A stretch of DNA of 64,000 bases from Bacillus sp. AFS073361 (GCF_002567005.1 NZ_NUZU01000004.1:124001-188000), one strand, 5' to 3'; shown: positions 30,623 to 39,071, counted from the stretch's first letter. The notes: generated by a model not told the origin, from the sequence alone. Numbers and translations are program-made.

Positions 30623-30729
30623 AATGTAGCAGGGCTCCTTTTACCTTAAGAGATGATTTTTCTCTTGAACGGGAAATGTAGCAGTACTCCTTTTACCGCA
30701 AGAGACGACTTTTCCCCTAAACGGTAAAT
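30623..30729. repeat. 52-bp tandem repeat, two copies
   Basis: Units starting with aatgtagcag at 30623 and 30675 are 52 bp apart and match at about 43 of 52 positions; a third begins (aatg) at 30727 and stops. Each unit contains 'ctccttttacc' and 'aagagaygaytttt'. No coding potential. Confidence 0.8.
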
Positions 30730-30790
30730 GAGAGAAAAAAACGACCAATTTTCGAATGAAAATTGGCCGAATGGCAATAGTTCTCTATGA

Positions 30791-31621
30791 TTAGAAATCA
30801 AAGTTATCGGGGTCTGGGCCGACGCGGTGGTTTTGGTTTAGCTCGTTAATCTGCTGCATGTCCTCTTGTGTTAGTTCAAAGTCGAATACTTGTGAGTTTT
30901 CGATGATCCGGTGTTCTTTTGTTGATTTCGGAATGGTGACGACGCCGTTCTGCAAGTCCCAACGTAAGATGATTTGGGCAACTGATTTATTGTATTTAGC
31001 AGCAATATCCACTAATACTTCTTTGTCCAATAATTGACCTTGCATTAATGGTGACCAAGCTTCCATCTGGATTCCGTTCTCGCGGCAGAATGCTTGGACT
31101 TCATTTTGAGTTAAGCGCGGGTGATATTCGACTTGGTTCACCATAGGCTTGATCTCTGCATCCTTCAAAAGGTCTTCCAGGTGGTGGACTTGGAAATTGC
31201 TGACTCCGATGGCTCTCACCCGTCCTTCTTTGTAAAGAGTCTCTAACGCTCTCCACGCCTCCTTGTATTTCCCAGCTACCGGCCAGTGGATAAGGTAGAG
31301 GTCTAAGTATTCTAAACCTAGCTTATCTAAACTTGTTTGGTACGCTGCCAAGGTTGATTCGTAGCCAAGGTCGGCATTCCAAACCTTTGATGTGACGAAT
31401 AAATCTTCTCTAGCGATGCCTGATTCCTTAATCCCTTGTCCTACTCCCTCTTCGTTTTCATAAATGGCCGCCGTGTCAATGCTCCGGTAACCATGTTTGA
31501 TTGCCATTTTCACCGCGTTCACTAACTCCGGTCCTTCCTCTACCTTAAAGACACCCAGACCAAACCATGGCATTTTTACTCCGTTATTTAAAGTTGTAGT
31601 ACTTTGTAAATTGTTTAACAT
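30791..31621 (-). CDS. yvgN: Aldo/keto reductase (YvgN-type glyoxal/methylglyoxal reductase)
   Basis: A 276-residue NADPH-dependent AKR enzyme, the same length as B. subtilis YvgN, which reduces methylglyoxal and other alpha-oxoaldehydes. The catalytic residues are present: Asp and Tyr in 'SIDTAAIYENEEGVG', Lys in 'VTSKVWNADLG' and His in 'LYLIHWPVAG'. 'IGVSNFQVHHLEDLL' and the cofactor-binding 'TIPKSTKEHRIIEN' are also intact. ATG at 31621 has TTGGAGG eight bases upstream; five more open codons have no ribosome site. In B. subtilis yvgN follows yvgKLM, but here it lies 26 kb from that cluster. Confidence 0.93.
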   Translation of the reverse strand: MLNNLQSTTTLNNGVKMPWFGLGVFKVEEGPELVNAVKMAIKHGYRSIDTAAIYENEEGVGQGIKESGIAREDLFVTSKVWNADLGYESTLAAYQTSLDKLGLEYLDLYLIHWPVAGKYKEAWRALETLYKEGRVRAIGVSNFQVHHLEDLLKDAEIKPMVNQVEYHPRLTQNEVQAFCRENGIQMEAWSPLMQGQLLDKEVLVDIAAKYNKSVAQIILRWDLQNGVVTIPKSTKEHRIIENSQVFDFELTQEDMQQINELNQNHRVGPDPDNFDF

Positions 31622-31668
31622 TTTTTTATCCTCCAATTGTTTTTAGTTTAGTTGCGCAACTGTCCTCC

Positions 31669-32937
31669 TCAAGGGGACAGTTGTGTTTTTGTGGTGCCTG
31701 ACACCATTGATTCCATTGACTCCATTGATTTCATTGATTTAATTGATTTCATTGATTCCTGGTCTTTCTTTTCGAGCGCTCGGCTCACCCCTGTTAGGAT
31801 GGCCGCGACTAGGACCATTAATGCACCGATCCAGGTGGTGTGAATGAGTCCGATTGAATCAGTGATGGCGCCTCCTAGGTAGGAGCCGATGGCGATTCCT
31901 GCGTTGAAGGCGGCGATGTTGATGGCGGATGCAACATCGACGGCACTTGGGACGTATCGTTCAGCAAGGATAACCACGTATACTTGCAGACCTGGAACGT
32001 TCATAAAGGCAAGCAGTCCCATAAAAATAATAGTGATTAAGCCCGCGATTTTGAACGGCGCGGTGAACATTAGGACAAGCAGAACAACAGCTTGAACGAT
32101 AAACATATAGAATAGGGATTTTATCGGGTTGCGGTTCGACAGCTTGCCGCCGACCATATTTCCAACGGCGATCGCCAATCCGTACACAAGTAAGATAATT
32201 GCAATCGAACTCTCGTTAAATCCGGTTATCTCCTGTAGTAATGGTGACAAATAAGTAAAGACAACAAATGTGCCGCCATACCCTAGGGCCGTGATGATGA
32301 ATAAAAGTACGAGCCGGCCATTGGTCAGAAGCTTGAATTGATCTCGAACGCTGGTCTGGTTCCCTTTTTTCAATAAAGAAGGTATGAGAATCCAGTTGGC
32401 GATGAAGCCGATGATTCCAACGATGACGATGAGGATGAAGGCAAGCCTCCAGCCATATTGTTGACCGATGAATGTTCCAAATGGTACGCCGGTGACGGTG
32501 GCCACGGTAAGGCCGGAGAACATGATTGAGATAGCGCTCGCGCGGCGGTTGGCCGGGACGAGATCGGCAGCGATGGTGGAGCCGATTGACATGAAAACAC
32601 CATGTGCTAATGCGGAAATCACACGCGCTGCGAGCAGGACGCTGATTGTTGTTGCGCTTGCGGCGATTCCGTTACCGATGATGAAGACAATCATGATCCA
32701 TAGTAATAGGGTTTTCCGTGACATGCGCGATGTCATTGATGTCAGCACTGGCGCTCCAACCATTACCCCGAGGGCGTATAGGGAGACGGTCAGTCCAGCA
32801 GTAGTGACGGGTATATGCAAGTCTTGGGCGATGAGCGGAAGCAGGCCGACGCTGATAAATTCAGTGGTTCCGATTGCGAAGGCGCTGATGGCTAAGGCCA
32901 GTAGTGCGAATGTGCTTTGCTGTTTATTTAAAGACAT
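31669..32937 (-). CDS. MFS drug/sugar-efflux transporter (AraJ/YdhP-like) with repetitive tail
   Basis: A 422-residue 12-helix major facilitator of the arabinose-efflux/DHA1 type: 'ISAFAIGTTEFISVGLLPLI' at the start, 'LGVMVGAPVLTSMTSRMSRK' as the motif-A-like loop, and 'GFNESSIAIILLVYGLAIAV' in the second half. Homologues end soon after the last helix ('LVAAILTGVSRALEKK'). Here about 30 more residues follow (ESMKSIKSMKSMESMESM and then VSGTTKTQ), encoded by six 9-bp repeats and one GGTGCCTGACACC motif, so the frame has been extended by repeats. It is divergent from an HxlR-type regulator, which probably represses it. Substrate unknown. Confidence 0.88.
   Translation of the reverse strand: MSLNKQQSTFALLALAISAFAIGTTEFISVGLLPLIAQDLHIPVTTAGLTVSLYALGVMVGAPVLTSMTSRMSRKTLLLWIMIVFIIGNGIAASATTISVLLAARVISALAHGVFMSIGSTIAADLVPANRRASAISIMFSGLTVATVTGVPFGTFIGQQYGWRLAFILIVIVGIIGFIANWILIPSLLKKGNQTSVRDQFKLLTNGRLVLLFIITALGYGGTFVVFTYLSPLLQEITGFNESSIAIILLVYGLAIAVGNMVGGKLSNRNPIKSLFYMFIVQAVVLLVLMFTAPFKIAGLITIIFMGLLAFMNVPGLQVYVVILAERYVPSAVDVASAINIAAFNAGIAIGSYLGGAITDSIGLIHTTWIGALMVLVAAILTGVSRALEKKDQESMKSIKSMKSMESMESMVSGTTKTQLSP
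31706..31759. repeat. 9-bp microsatellite in the 3' end of the MFS gene
   Basis: Six units of ATTGAYTYM in exact tandem (ATTGATTCC, ATTGACTCC, ATTGATTTC, ATTGATTTA, ATTGATTTC, ATTGATTCC). They abut a GGTGCCTGACACC motif at 31693-31705 and encode the Met/Ser/Lys tail of the transporter. Confidence 0.88.
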
Positions 32938-33052
32938 AAATTTTCCTCCTCATTTGTGTAGGTTTATTTAAAAAGGTATGATTATTTTCATCCGGCAAAT
33001 GTTATTATGGAGGATATACAGAATTATCGGAAGTACGCACTTTAAAGTGATA

Positions 33053-33092
33053 TAGGTACCTAGTAGTGCTATAGGTACTTTTTAGTACCTAT
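33053..33092. promoter_or_regulatory. HxlR-type operators between MFS and hxlR genes
   Basis: TAGGTACCTA (33053-33062) and ATAGGTACTTTTTAGTACCTAT (33071-33092) are inverted repeats sharing the half-site TAGGTAC. HxlR-family dimers bind such GTAC-containing palindromes in their own promoters. Assignment is by position and symmetry. Confidence 0.6.
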
Positions 33093-33133
33093 CTACCTGT
33101 CTGTCAGTTTGTGAAATGAGGAGGAAGATATAG

Positions 33134-33505
33134 ATGGAGAAGAAAAAATATAATATATCGGTTGAGGCGACGCTTGAGGTAATCGGCGGGAAGTGGAAGT
33201 GTGTGATTCTCTGCCATTTGACGCATGGGAAAAAGCGGACGAGTGAATTGAAGCGGCTGATGCCGAATATTACGCAGAAGATGTTGACGCAGCAATTGCG
33301 GGAGCTGGAGGACGATGGTGTGATTAATCGGATTATTTATAATCAGATTCCCCCGAAGGTTGAGTATGAGTTAAGTGAGTACGGCCGGAGTCTGGAGGGA
33401 ATTCTGAATTCGCTTTGTACATGGGGAGAGCATCATATTGAAAAGGTATACGGGGATAAGTTCTCTGTTCTTGAGGAAAATGTTTTGAATGATCATCTTA
33501 AATAG
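33134..33505 (+). CDS. HxlR-family transcriptional regulator
   Basis: A 123-residue winged-helix protein. 'LEVIGGKWKCVILCHLTHGK' is the HxlR opening, 'RTSELKRLMPNITQKMLTQQ' is the recognition helix region, and 'LRELEDDGVINRIIYNQIPP' followed by 'KVEYELSEYGRSL' is the wing. The single Cys20-Cys24-type pair ('CVILCHL') could be redox- or electrophile-sensitive, as the N-terminal Cys of YodB and HypR is. ATG at 33134 has GAGGAGG upstream. It is divergent from the MFS gene, with palindromes in between, so it most likely represses that transporter until a toxic compound appears. Confidence 0.9.
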   Translation: MEKKKYNISVEATLEVIGGKWKCVILCHLTHGKKRTSELKRLMPNITQKMLTQQLRELEDDGVINRIIYNQIPPKVEYELSEYGRSLEGILNSLCTWGEHHIEKVYGDKFSVLEENVLNDHLK

Positions 33506-33537
33506 TAAGCGGCAATAATGTTAATGGTGTCATTTAT

Positions 33538-33598
33538 GGTGTCAGGCACCATTTGCCCACTAACCCCAGTGGCAACAGTGTTTTCGGTGTCAGGCACC
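33538..33598. repeat. 48-bp repeat unit with two GGTGTCAGGCACC motifs
   Basis: Motif copies at 33538 and 33586 are exactly 48 bp apart. The linker ('atttgcccactaacccc agtggcaacagtgttttc') matches the linker of the array at 35461-35623 in length and in its '-ccagtggc-ata/aca-gt-ttttc' skeleton. Confidence 0.82.
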
Positions 33599-33632
33599 AT
33601 GGAGCATTTACTATTGACCACAGCACTCATAA

Positions 33633-33678
33633 ACACGTCAAAGGCCGCAATTCTGCGGCCTTTGGCGTGTTTTTTTTA
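33633..33678. terminator. Bidirectional terminator hxlR/33676 gene
   Basis: CAAAGGCCGCA and TGCGGCCTTTG form an 11-bp perfect stem with a 4-base loop, extended by acacg/cgtgt and followed by eight T on the plus strand. It reaches into the stop of the convergent gene. Confidence 0.88.
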
Positions 33679-35361
33679 TGCTTGAATATGCGGTCGGTCT
33701 TTTAGATGGTCGGTGTGCTCCAGCATGTGCATGTGAAAGAGTTCGTAGCGGACCCAGCGGAGTGGGAATGAAAACGCGACTTCGTTTTTCTTGTTGTAGA
33801 TGAGAACGTGTTTTTTGTTATGTTCTACTTTTTTGATTTCATGCAAGCCGATGGTGTGCTGCTTCGATCCGTTTTCCATCACAAGCTGCTGGCCAACGAC
33901 TCTGATTTTTCTTTTCTTATTTGCGGTAAGTTCATAAAGACACATCCCACCGCCGATAATGGTTAATGCTACTAAGAAAAGAATCCCGTCTTTCGGAAAT
34001 CCTGTTACCGCCTCTTTAATCCAGTGAACCACCGCGAGGCTCAGGAAGAACCAGGCACCTCGACTTAGCGACGGCGAGCTTTCAAAGTAGATACTGGACT
34101 CATGTTCTTCCTTTTCCTCTGCTCTCTTTTTGAAAAAAGCCGCTTTATGTTCTTCGATGCTGAGTGAGTCCCATTCAACAAAATCAGTATAGCTGCCATC
34201 CCATAGTTCGGCCGTATCGTCTCCATCCTCAAGCGCATAGCCGCCTGCCCAGCCCGCGTATCGGGTCCCGATATGCACGAAACTCAGTAAATAATAGCGT
34301 ATCGGCTGGCGATATGTGTTTTCGGTTTCGACTGTATCGATGATCTGGATGTCCTCCGGATAGCGGATGACTCCCTCCTCTTCCTCTGGCAGGTTGATAA
34401 TCGTTGAAAAGAGTCTCGTCTTCGCCAAATGCGGCTGCTTTCCTTCCGTGATGGGATACAGATGCTCTAAATTTCTCGCCCTTAACTCCCAATAAACCAT
34501 TTCTGCACTCTCAATATGCTCCGCTGCTTCTACGAGTGTGTTCTGTTGATACGGGAGGTTTTTGGCCGCACATACCAACAGCGCCTGCGTTTTTATCAAC
34601 GGATCGCGGAAGTTCATGGCCTGCTCCAGCTCAGCACCGATGTCGGCTGAAAAATAATATTCCATCAAGCTAATAAATAATTTCATTTTTGTTCGAACGG
34701 CAAAATAGCTGTCCTTCCAAGCCGTATAAACATATTTGCTTGAAAAGTCTGCGTCAAATTTCAGATACTCCAGTTTCTCTACGTGATAATCGTTGAGCAA
34801 TGACGGGAGGATGACGTCTTTCCTATAACCTTTTTCTAAACCGGAGTCGTTCAGCGATAATACTAAATGATAAAACAACCATTTATAATGCTCTGTATGG
34901 AGCTTGTCGAGGGTTTTATCAAGGATTCCCTTAATCAGCATTGGATAGGGGTCCAGGTCATTGACTGGAATATGGAATTCTTCGGTCTCGATTAACTCGA
35001 CGATTTTTTCCTCGAGTACATAAAAAATATCCTCATCTTCTGTTGTGAGCAGCATTTCAATTGCCCGCTCTTTGGCCTGCAAGTCAAGGCCGTCAAAATG
35101 CTTGATGAGCCCTTCCACCACCTCCGGCATCGGAAAGTCACAAACAAAGTCAATCAGATAAAAGGAGGGGTTGTCCCAGCGGTCGACAGGCTCTGGGAAT
35201 CCGGATGCTGCCGTTTTGATTATATCCTTTAACACATCAATTTGAATCTCGAGTCCCTCGTCCTGCTTATATTGAAAAAGCTGGTCAAGCGCTTCAAATC
35301 TCTTTTGCGGATTTTCACTTTTTACCTGCTTTAAAATCGAACGCAGTTTTAATTCAATCAC
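33676..35361 (-). CDS. Large protein with HEAT-like N-terminus and membrane-anchored C-terminus
   Basis: A 561-residue protein from GTG at 35361. Residues 1-330 look like alpha-helical HEAT/Armadillo-type repeats ('SENPQKRFEALDQLFQYKQD', 'MPEVVEGLIKHFDGLDLQAK', 'RDPLIKTQALLVCAAKNLPY'). A 'GTRYAGWAGGYALEDGDD' region follows, then two helices ('AWFFLSLAVVHWI', 'GILFLVALTIIGGGMCLYEL', about 440-480). The last 70 residues are PH-like ('IRVVGQQLVMENGSKQHTIG', then LHEIKKVEHNKKHV). I do not recognise a characterised homologue. The C-terminal part recalls that of the protein at 28571. It is a single gene, and its function is unknown. Confidence 0.78.
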   Translation of the reverse strand: MIELKLRSILKQVKSENPQKRFEALDQLFQYKQDEGLEIQIDVLKDIIKTAASGFPEPVDRWDNPSFYLIDFVCDFPMPEVVEGLIKHFDGLDLQAKERAIEMLLTTEDEDIFYVLEEKIVELIETEEFHIPVNDLDPYPMLIKGILDKTLDKLHTEHYKWLFYHLVLSLNDSGLEKGYRKDVILPSLLNDYHVEKLEYLKFDADFSSKYVYTAWKDSYFAVRTKMKLFISLMEYYFSADIGAELEQAMNFRDPLIKTQALLVCAAKNLPYQQNTLVEAAEHIESAEMVYWELRARNLEHLYPITEGKQPHLAKTRLFSTIINLPEEEEGVIRYPEDIQIIDTVETENTYRQPIRYYLLSFVHIGTRYAGWAGGYALEDGDDTAELWDGSYTDFVEWDSLSIEEHKAAFFKKRAEEKEEHESSIYFESSPSLSRGAWFFLSLAVVHWIKEAVTGFPKDGILFLVALTIIGGGMCLYELTANKKRKIRVVGQQLVMENGSKQHTIGLHEIKKVEHNKKHVLIYNKKNEVAFSFPLRWVRYELFHMHMLEHTDHLKDRPHIQA

Positions 35362-35460
35362 TAAACCGATCCCTCTCTCATACTACCAATTTGTAACAAT
35401 ATGAATTTATTTTATTTCATAAAAACAAAATCAGCAACGTGTCAAAGGAAGAAATTTGGG

Positions 35461-35623
35461 TGTTGGCACCATTGGTGGTTGTATAAATCCTGTAGCTATA
35501 GTGCTTTCGGTGTCAGGCACCATTTGCTGCATAAATCCAGTGGCTATAGTCCTTTCGGTGTCAGGCACCATTTGCTATATAAATCCAGTAGCTATAGTCC
35601 TTTCGGTGTCAGGCACCATTTGA
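35461..35623. repeat. 48-bp tandem array carrying GGTGTCAGGCACC
   Basis: Motifs begin at 35509, 35557 and 35605, exactly 48 bp apart, and a degenerate fourth unit starts at 35461 (ttggcaccattg). Unit skeleton: motif, attTGctrYATAAATCC, agtRgctatagtcctttc. A frame runs through it encoding 'FGVRHHL' repeats, which is dismissed as a by-product. It fills the gap upstream of the 33676 gene. Confidence 0.88.
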
Positions 35624-35696
35624 TAAGCCCACTGACAATATTGCTATGGGCGCACTTGCACTGCACCGAACCACAACACAACGCACCGAACCCTAC

Positions 35697-35730
35697 AAAA
35701 AAAGACCTAACAGTTTCCTGTTAGGTCTTG
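35697..35730 (-). terminator. Terminator of the 3D-domain gene
   Basis: AAGACCTAACAG and CTGTTAGGTCTT pair around four bases; on the minus strand eight T follow. Confidence 0.9.
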
Positions 35731-35734
35731 ATGT

Positions 35735-36874
35735 TTAGTCTAATACGATGATTTTTACGGTTTTTCTGCCCCACTGGATGCACTTGGATGTGGTAGGCAT
35801 TAATACGTCGATTATATGGCCTTTGATTGCGCCGCCTGTATCGCCGGCGATGGCTACGCCGTATCCTTCAACCCAGACTTTTTTTCCAAGTGGAATGACT
35901 CTTGGGTCGACGGCAATCAATTTCATATTCGGATGCTTCCCAATATTGTAGCCTGCAGCCGTGATATTCCCTGACTCTTCCGGGCTGTATGCTGTCGCGG
36001 TCACATACATTTCCTTCCCTTTGACGGCACCAGTTGTTTCGTTATTTGAAGATGGCGCCGGCGCCGGTTTTGCTTTTGAAGCTGTAGGACGTGGCTTCGC
36101 GGACTTCGCCTCTTCCTGTTCACTTTTCATTTTAGCTTGAATAGCATTCAATTGTGATTGAATACCTGCCTTTTCCTGTTCAGCAAGCTCCATTTGTTTA
36201 AGAATTTGACTATATTTTTGTTGCATTACGGTTAAGGTTTGTTGACTTTTTTGTCTGTTTTGATCAAGTGTTTGCTGTTGTTTCGCAAGTTCACTTTGAT
36301 CACCTAATAAAATTTGTTCTTGTCTATCAATCTCTTTTTTGTCTTCTTCAATCTGCAGCAGATCTGCCTTTTGGGACGTTAAGATATCTTTATCCGCATC
36401 CATAATGGTTGAAACCGCACTTGCGCGTTGAATAAACTCTGAGATACTATCAGACTCGAAGAAAAGATTGACGATTACATTGATGTTGTCATTTTGTTGA
36501 AGTGAGACAGCTCTCTGCTTCATAATTCCTTTGCGGGCAAGGATTTTGTCTTCTAGGACGACTATTTCTTGCTTCTTTTTTTCAATGAGTTGGTTCGTAG
36601 CATCTATTTTTTGTTGCGTTTTGGCCATTTCTTCTTTGTTTTTTGAAATATTACTGTTCAGGGCATTCAATTCTTGTTGAATTTTTGCAATTTCTTGATT
36701 AACATTTTGCTTTTCTTGTGCCTTTTGCTCTACTAAACTTTGTTTTTCAGCTAGTTCTTCTTTAGCATTATGTAGGGCTTCCGTGCTTGTTTGTGCATAT
36801 GTAACCATAGAACCTGATACCGATAATACGATTGTAAGTAACATGAGAATGATACGCTTTCTTGTCGTTTGCAT
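35735..36874 (-). CDS. Secreted coiled-coil protein with 3D (lytic transglycosylase-like) domain
   Basis: A 379-residue exported protein. The signal peptide ('ILMLLTIVLSVSGSMVTYAQ') ends near residue 28. Residues about 30-250 form a long coiled coil like the CwlO/PcsB N-terminus ('QKAQEKQNVNQEIAKIQQEL', 'LLQIEEDKKEIDRQEQILLG'), including 'VNLFFESDSISEFIQRASAV', the PcsB-type hinge. A Pro/Ala/Lys linker follows, then a 3D domain (about 290-379: 'VTATAYSPEESG', 'IAVDPRVIPLGKKVWVEGYG', 'IAGDTGGAIKGHIIDV') whose three Asp give the fold its name, as in YocH, YuiC and Sps. Expected to act in the cell wall; the coiled coil suggests control by FtsEX-like partners, which is inferred. Confidence 0.88.
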   Translation of the reverse strand: MQTTRKRIILMLLTIVLSVSGSMVTYAQTSTEALHNAKEELAEKQSLVEQKAQEKQNVNQEIAKIQQELNALNSNISKNKEEMAKTQQKIDATNQLIEKKKQEIVVLEDKILARKGIMKQRAVSLQQNDNINVIVNLFFESDSISEFIQRASAVSTIMDADKDILTSQKADLLQIEEDKKEIDRQEQILLGDQSELAKQQQTLDQNRQKSQQTLTVMQQKYSQILKQMELAEQEKAGIQSQLNAIQAKMKSEQEEAKSAKPRPTASKAKPAPAPSSNNETTGAVKGKEMYVTATAYSPEESGNITAAGYNIGKHPNMKLIAVDPRVIPLGKKVWVEGYGVAIAGDTGGAIKGHIIDVLMPTTSKCIQWGRKTVKIIVLD

Positions 36875-37033
36875 ACACTTTCTCCTTTCCTTAGTACTCT
36901 ATTTATACCAGAAGAATGTGCCAGTAATGTTACAAAAAGATTAAAAGTACATCACTTTTTGTCATATTACACATATTAGTGTCAATTCTGTGGCATAACA
37001 GCGTCAATATTTTTGGGGTGGAACATCACATTT

Positions 37034-37432
37034 CTACTTCATTTTTTTACTTTCTGCCAATGTACCGTTTGGTTTGGACTTTGCTTGTCTTTTTTTGCCA
37101 TTCGGAAAGTCCGCTAAAAAAGACACCCTGTTCCCTTCTTTAATGGCAAAGTGGGTGAGAATCTCAAAGACTTCTTTCTCGGTTAGATCATTGTTTTCTT
37201 TATAGATTTGTAAAGAATGCTTCTCGTACATAATATGAATGTCGGAATTAAAGCTAAGGATAGGAATAATTGCTTTTTTATGAAATGGAATAAATTGATA
37301 GGGCGTAACTTCATATGTTTGGAGTGATCGAGTTGAGAGCTGTACTGCATCAAAAAAACTTGGTTTGTAGTTGAACCTCTTTTTCCTCCTGCTTGATGGA
37401 TTGACAATGAATATTATTGAGTTTTCCTCCAC
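37034..37432 (-). CDS. Hypothetical protein (132 aa) beside the ssbB operon
   Basis: Read from GTG at 37432, with GGAGG eleven bases upstream; the frame stays open to 37459. The product is basic and soluble: 'IIFIVNPSSRRKKRFNYKPS', 'QTYEVTPYQFIPFHKKAIIP' and 'LTEKEVFEILTHFAIKEGNR', ending in a Lys-rich tail. I do not recognise the family. In B. subtilis a gene of similar size, ywpG, adjoins ssbB; the position here, 0.6 kb past ssbB, invites that comparison, but sequence identity is not claimed. Upstream 37433-37585 holds nothing recognised. Confidence 0.6.
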   Translation of the reverse strand: MEENSIIFIVNPSSRRKKRFNYKPSFFDAVQLSTRSLQTYEVTPYQFIPFHKKAIIPILSFNSDIHIMYEKHSLQIYKENNDLTEKEVFEILTHFAIKEGNRVSFLADFPNGKKRQAKSKPNGTLAESKKMK

Positions 37433-37585
37433 AAAGATACAAACCTCCATAAAATACAATAATTTACATACTCTAACATTATTCGACGATAATCTACAAT
37501 TTCCTTTAATGTTATTTTATGCCACCCTAACTTTTTTTGGGGACGTTCACTATTTTTTCATAAATGATTATTTCACTTATAAATC

Positions 37586-37620
37586 AAAGAAGCCGCTGAT
37601 GAGTTCAGCGGCTTCTTTTT
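37586..37620. terminator. Strong hairpin
   Basis: AAAGAAGCCGCTG and CAGCGGCTTCTTT form a 13-bp perfect stem with a 7-base loop, followed by T on the plus strand. It separates the ssbB operon from the 37034 gene and can insulate either direction. Confidence 0.8.
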
Positions 37621-37682
37621 AAAAAAACAGGGGGGTTTTTCTATTAGTTTACCCCGGTGGAATATTTTTATACGTGCCAATC

Positions 37683-37713
37683 CAAAAAAAATTCCGGCAA
37701 GTAACTGCCGGAT
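37683..37713 (-). terminator. Terminator of the ssbB operon
   Basis: CCGGCA and TGCCGG pair around six bases; on the minus strand they are followed by attttttt. It lies 75 bp past the coiled-coil gene at 37787. Confidence 0.75.
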
Positions 37714-37786
37714 AAACGGAGATCAATTCGGAGATGGCATTGATTTTTTATCATAAAGGCAGTTGCGGGGATAAATTTTTGAAAAC

Positions 37787-38014
37787 CTATAAACGAAATG
37801 GAGTAATTGATGAAGGTTCTTGTGAATGGGAGGAGTAAATTCTGATGAGGTCGTCTCTTTCCTTGATTTCATGCTGCTGTTCCTTAATGATCCATTCCAA
37901 CTGGCTGACACGTTTTTGGAGGCCGTCAAGATTTTTATTTGAATTTCCAACCATTTTGATTAAACTTTCCAGTAATTGCTCGAGGTTTCTAGTCATTTCA
38001 TTGTTAGACACCAA
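37787..38014 (-). CDS. Small coiled-coil protein downstream of ssbB (75 aa)
   Basis: TTG at 38014 (or GTG at 38011) lies inside the last codons of ssbB, so the two genes overlap by about 11 bp and are translationally coupled, with AGGAGG at the right distance. The product '[20 protein letters not shown]' continues as [20 protein letters not shown] and [12 protein letters not shown], a heptad-rich helix, then a short polar tail. No family recognised. Because it is tied to ssbB, a role in DNA uptake or single-strand DNA handling is possible; that is inference. Confidence 0.68.
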   Translation of the reverse strand: MVSNNEMTRNLEQLLESLIKMVGNSNKNLDGLQKRVSQLEWIIKEQQHEIKERDDLIRIYSSHSQEPSSITPFRL

Positions 38015-38381
38015 TCGTCACTTCCTCCTTTTTTAGAGGAGCTTCCACTTCATGCGGCTGCGGTTTGGAGCTTAGGAACTGGACCGTTTCCGCGACTACC
38101 TCTGTGACATATACCCTTTTTCCTTCTTTGTTCTCATAGTTCCGCGTCTGCAAACGCCCCGTGATTCCGATTACTGCGCCTTTCCGGCAATACTGACAAG
38201 TATTTTCGGCTGCTTTCCGCCAAAGGGTACATTGGATAAAGTCAGCCTCTATTTCGCCGTTTTGGTTCCGAAAGTGACGCGACACAGCCAGGGTAACTTG
38301 GGTTACAAAGGTCCCTTCTGTCGTCTGTTTTAATTCCGGATCCCTTGTCAACCTGCCAACCAGTGTGACTTGATTGATCAT
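38004..38381 (-). CDS. ssbB: Single-stranded DNA-binding protein SsbB
   Basis: A 125-residue OB-fold protein. '[20 protein letters not shown]' is the canonical SSB start, followed by '[20 protein letters not shown]', '[20 protein letters not shown]' and '[20 protein letters not shown]'. ATG at 38381 has AAGGAGATG upstream; the open frame before it (69 codons) is non-homologous. The acidic DDDIPF tail of the essential SsbA is missing, which identifies the short SsbB paralogue, used in natural transformation in B. subtilis. The gene order ssbB-ywpF-fabZ-mbl matches B. subtilis. A clear ComK box (AAAA-N5-TTTT pairs) was not found upstream. Confidence 0.9.
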   Translation of the reverse strand: MINQVTLVGRLTRDPELKQTTEGTFVTQVTLAVSRHFRNQNGEIEADFIQCTLWRKAAENTCQYCRKGAVIGITGRLQTRNYENKEGKRVYVTEVVAETVQFLSSKPQPHEVEAPLKKEEVTIGV

Positions 38382-38627
38382 ACCTTCATCTCCTTCTTTG
38401 TTTGACGGTATTAGCATAGCGTTATGGTGTCCTTGTTGTAAAACAGGGAAACAACCATTATTCGTCTGTTTTTTAGGAGATAAACGGTTTTTCAAAGGCA
38501 TTTTTGTCAAAAAAGACGTGTGGATTTTCGGAAAAAACTTATCTTCTAAATTTCGACAAAAACTTTTCGACATTTGCTTTACGTGCACATATGTTATAAT
38601 TTTGAAAAAGGCAATCAGGAGGTTATG

Positions 38628-39062
38628 ATGAAATCTTTTAAGTTGTACTCATTAGATGTAGTGGAAGATGATGCTTCGATTGAAGTTCCGTTAGTAGATG
38701 GCTTAATTCTCAATAAGGAAGACGAGCGCTCCACATGGCTGCTTGAGGCGTATACTGATTTGTCCCTCTATGATTATTTCCAAAAAATTTCCGAGCAAAA
38801 TCGCGACATTATTGTTGAGGCCGTGATTACCAAGAAGGAAAACGCACCTGCTTATTTTCAAACCAAAATTGTCTCGTTAACTAAATTTGAAAAGCATATT
38901 AGCGTTTTGTTCGAGGGAAAAATCCGCCGGAATAAAAGCGACTATTCTGAGCTTTTGCTCGAAAGTCTGCTTCAAAAAGGATTAGAAGGCTCCGCGCTGC
39001 TCACCGAATTTAGAGAAAAGATCCAAAGCAAACCGAAGTTAAAAGTGAAGTCGAACAAATAA
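38628..39062 (+). CDS. ywpF: YwpF-like protein
   Basis: A 144-residue protein. The second of two adjacent ATGs (38628) has AGGAGG five bases upstream. '[20 protein letters not shown]' and '[20 protein letters not shown]' are the YwpF family start, and '[20 protein letters not shown]'-type sequence (here [20 protein letters not shown]) follows, with a Lys-rich end. In B. subtilis ywpF lies between ssbB and fabZ, as here, and is divergent from ssbB. The family has no known function and no membrane segment. TATAAT at 38598-38603 is a likely -10. Confidence 0.86.
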   Translation: MKSFKLYSLDVVEDDASIEVPLVDGLILNKEDERSTWLLEAYTDLSLYDYFQKISEQNRDIIVEAVITKKENAPAYFQTKIVSLTKFEKHISVLFEGKIRRNKSDYSELLLESLLQKGLEGSALLTEFREKIQSKPKLKVKSNK

Positions 39063-39071
39063 ATCATGCGT

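Noticed and set aside
35461..35623. CRISPR array
   Set aside because: Repeats 48 bp apart look array-like at first, but the whole 48-bp unit is conserved, so there are no unique spacers, and no cas genes are present.
35401..35724. A 107-codon plus-strand frame with FGVRHHL repeats
   Set aside because: It is produced by the 48-bp repeat array (48 is divisible by three) and has no ribosome site or homologue.
37034..37432. Calling this gene comK or ywpG
   Set aside because: Position suggests a competence-linked gene, but no ComK signature is visible and I cannot confirm ywpG from sequence alone.
38390..38590. ComK box upstream of ssbB
   Set aside because: A-runs and T-runs are present (AAAAATGCCTTTG, AAAAACCGTTTAT), but not with the required AAAA-N5-TTTT pattern and spacing.
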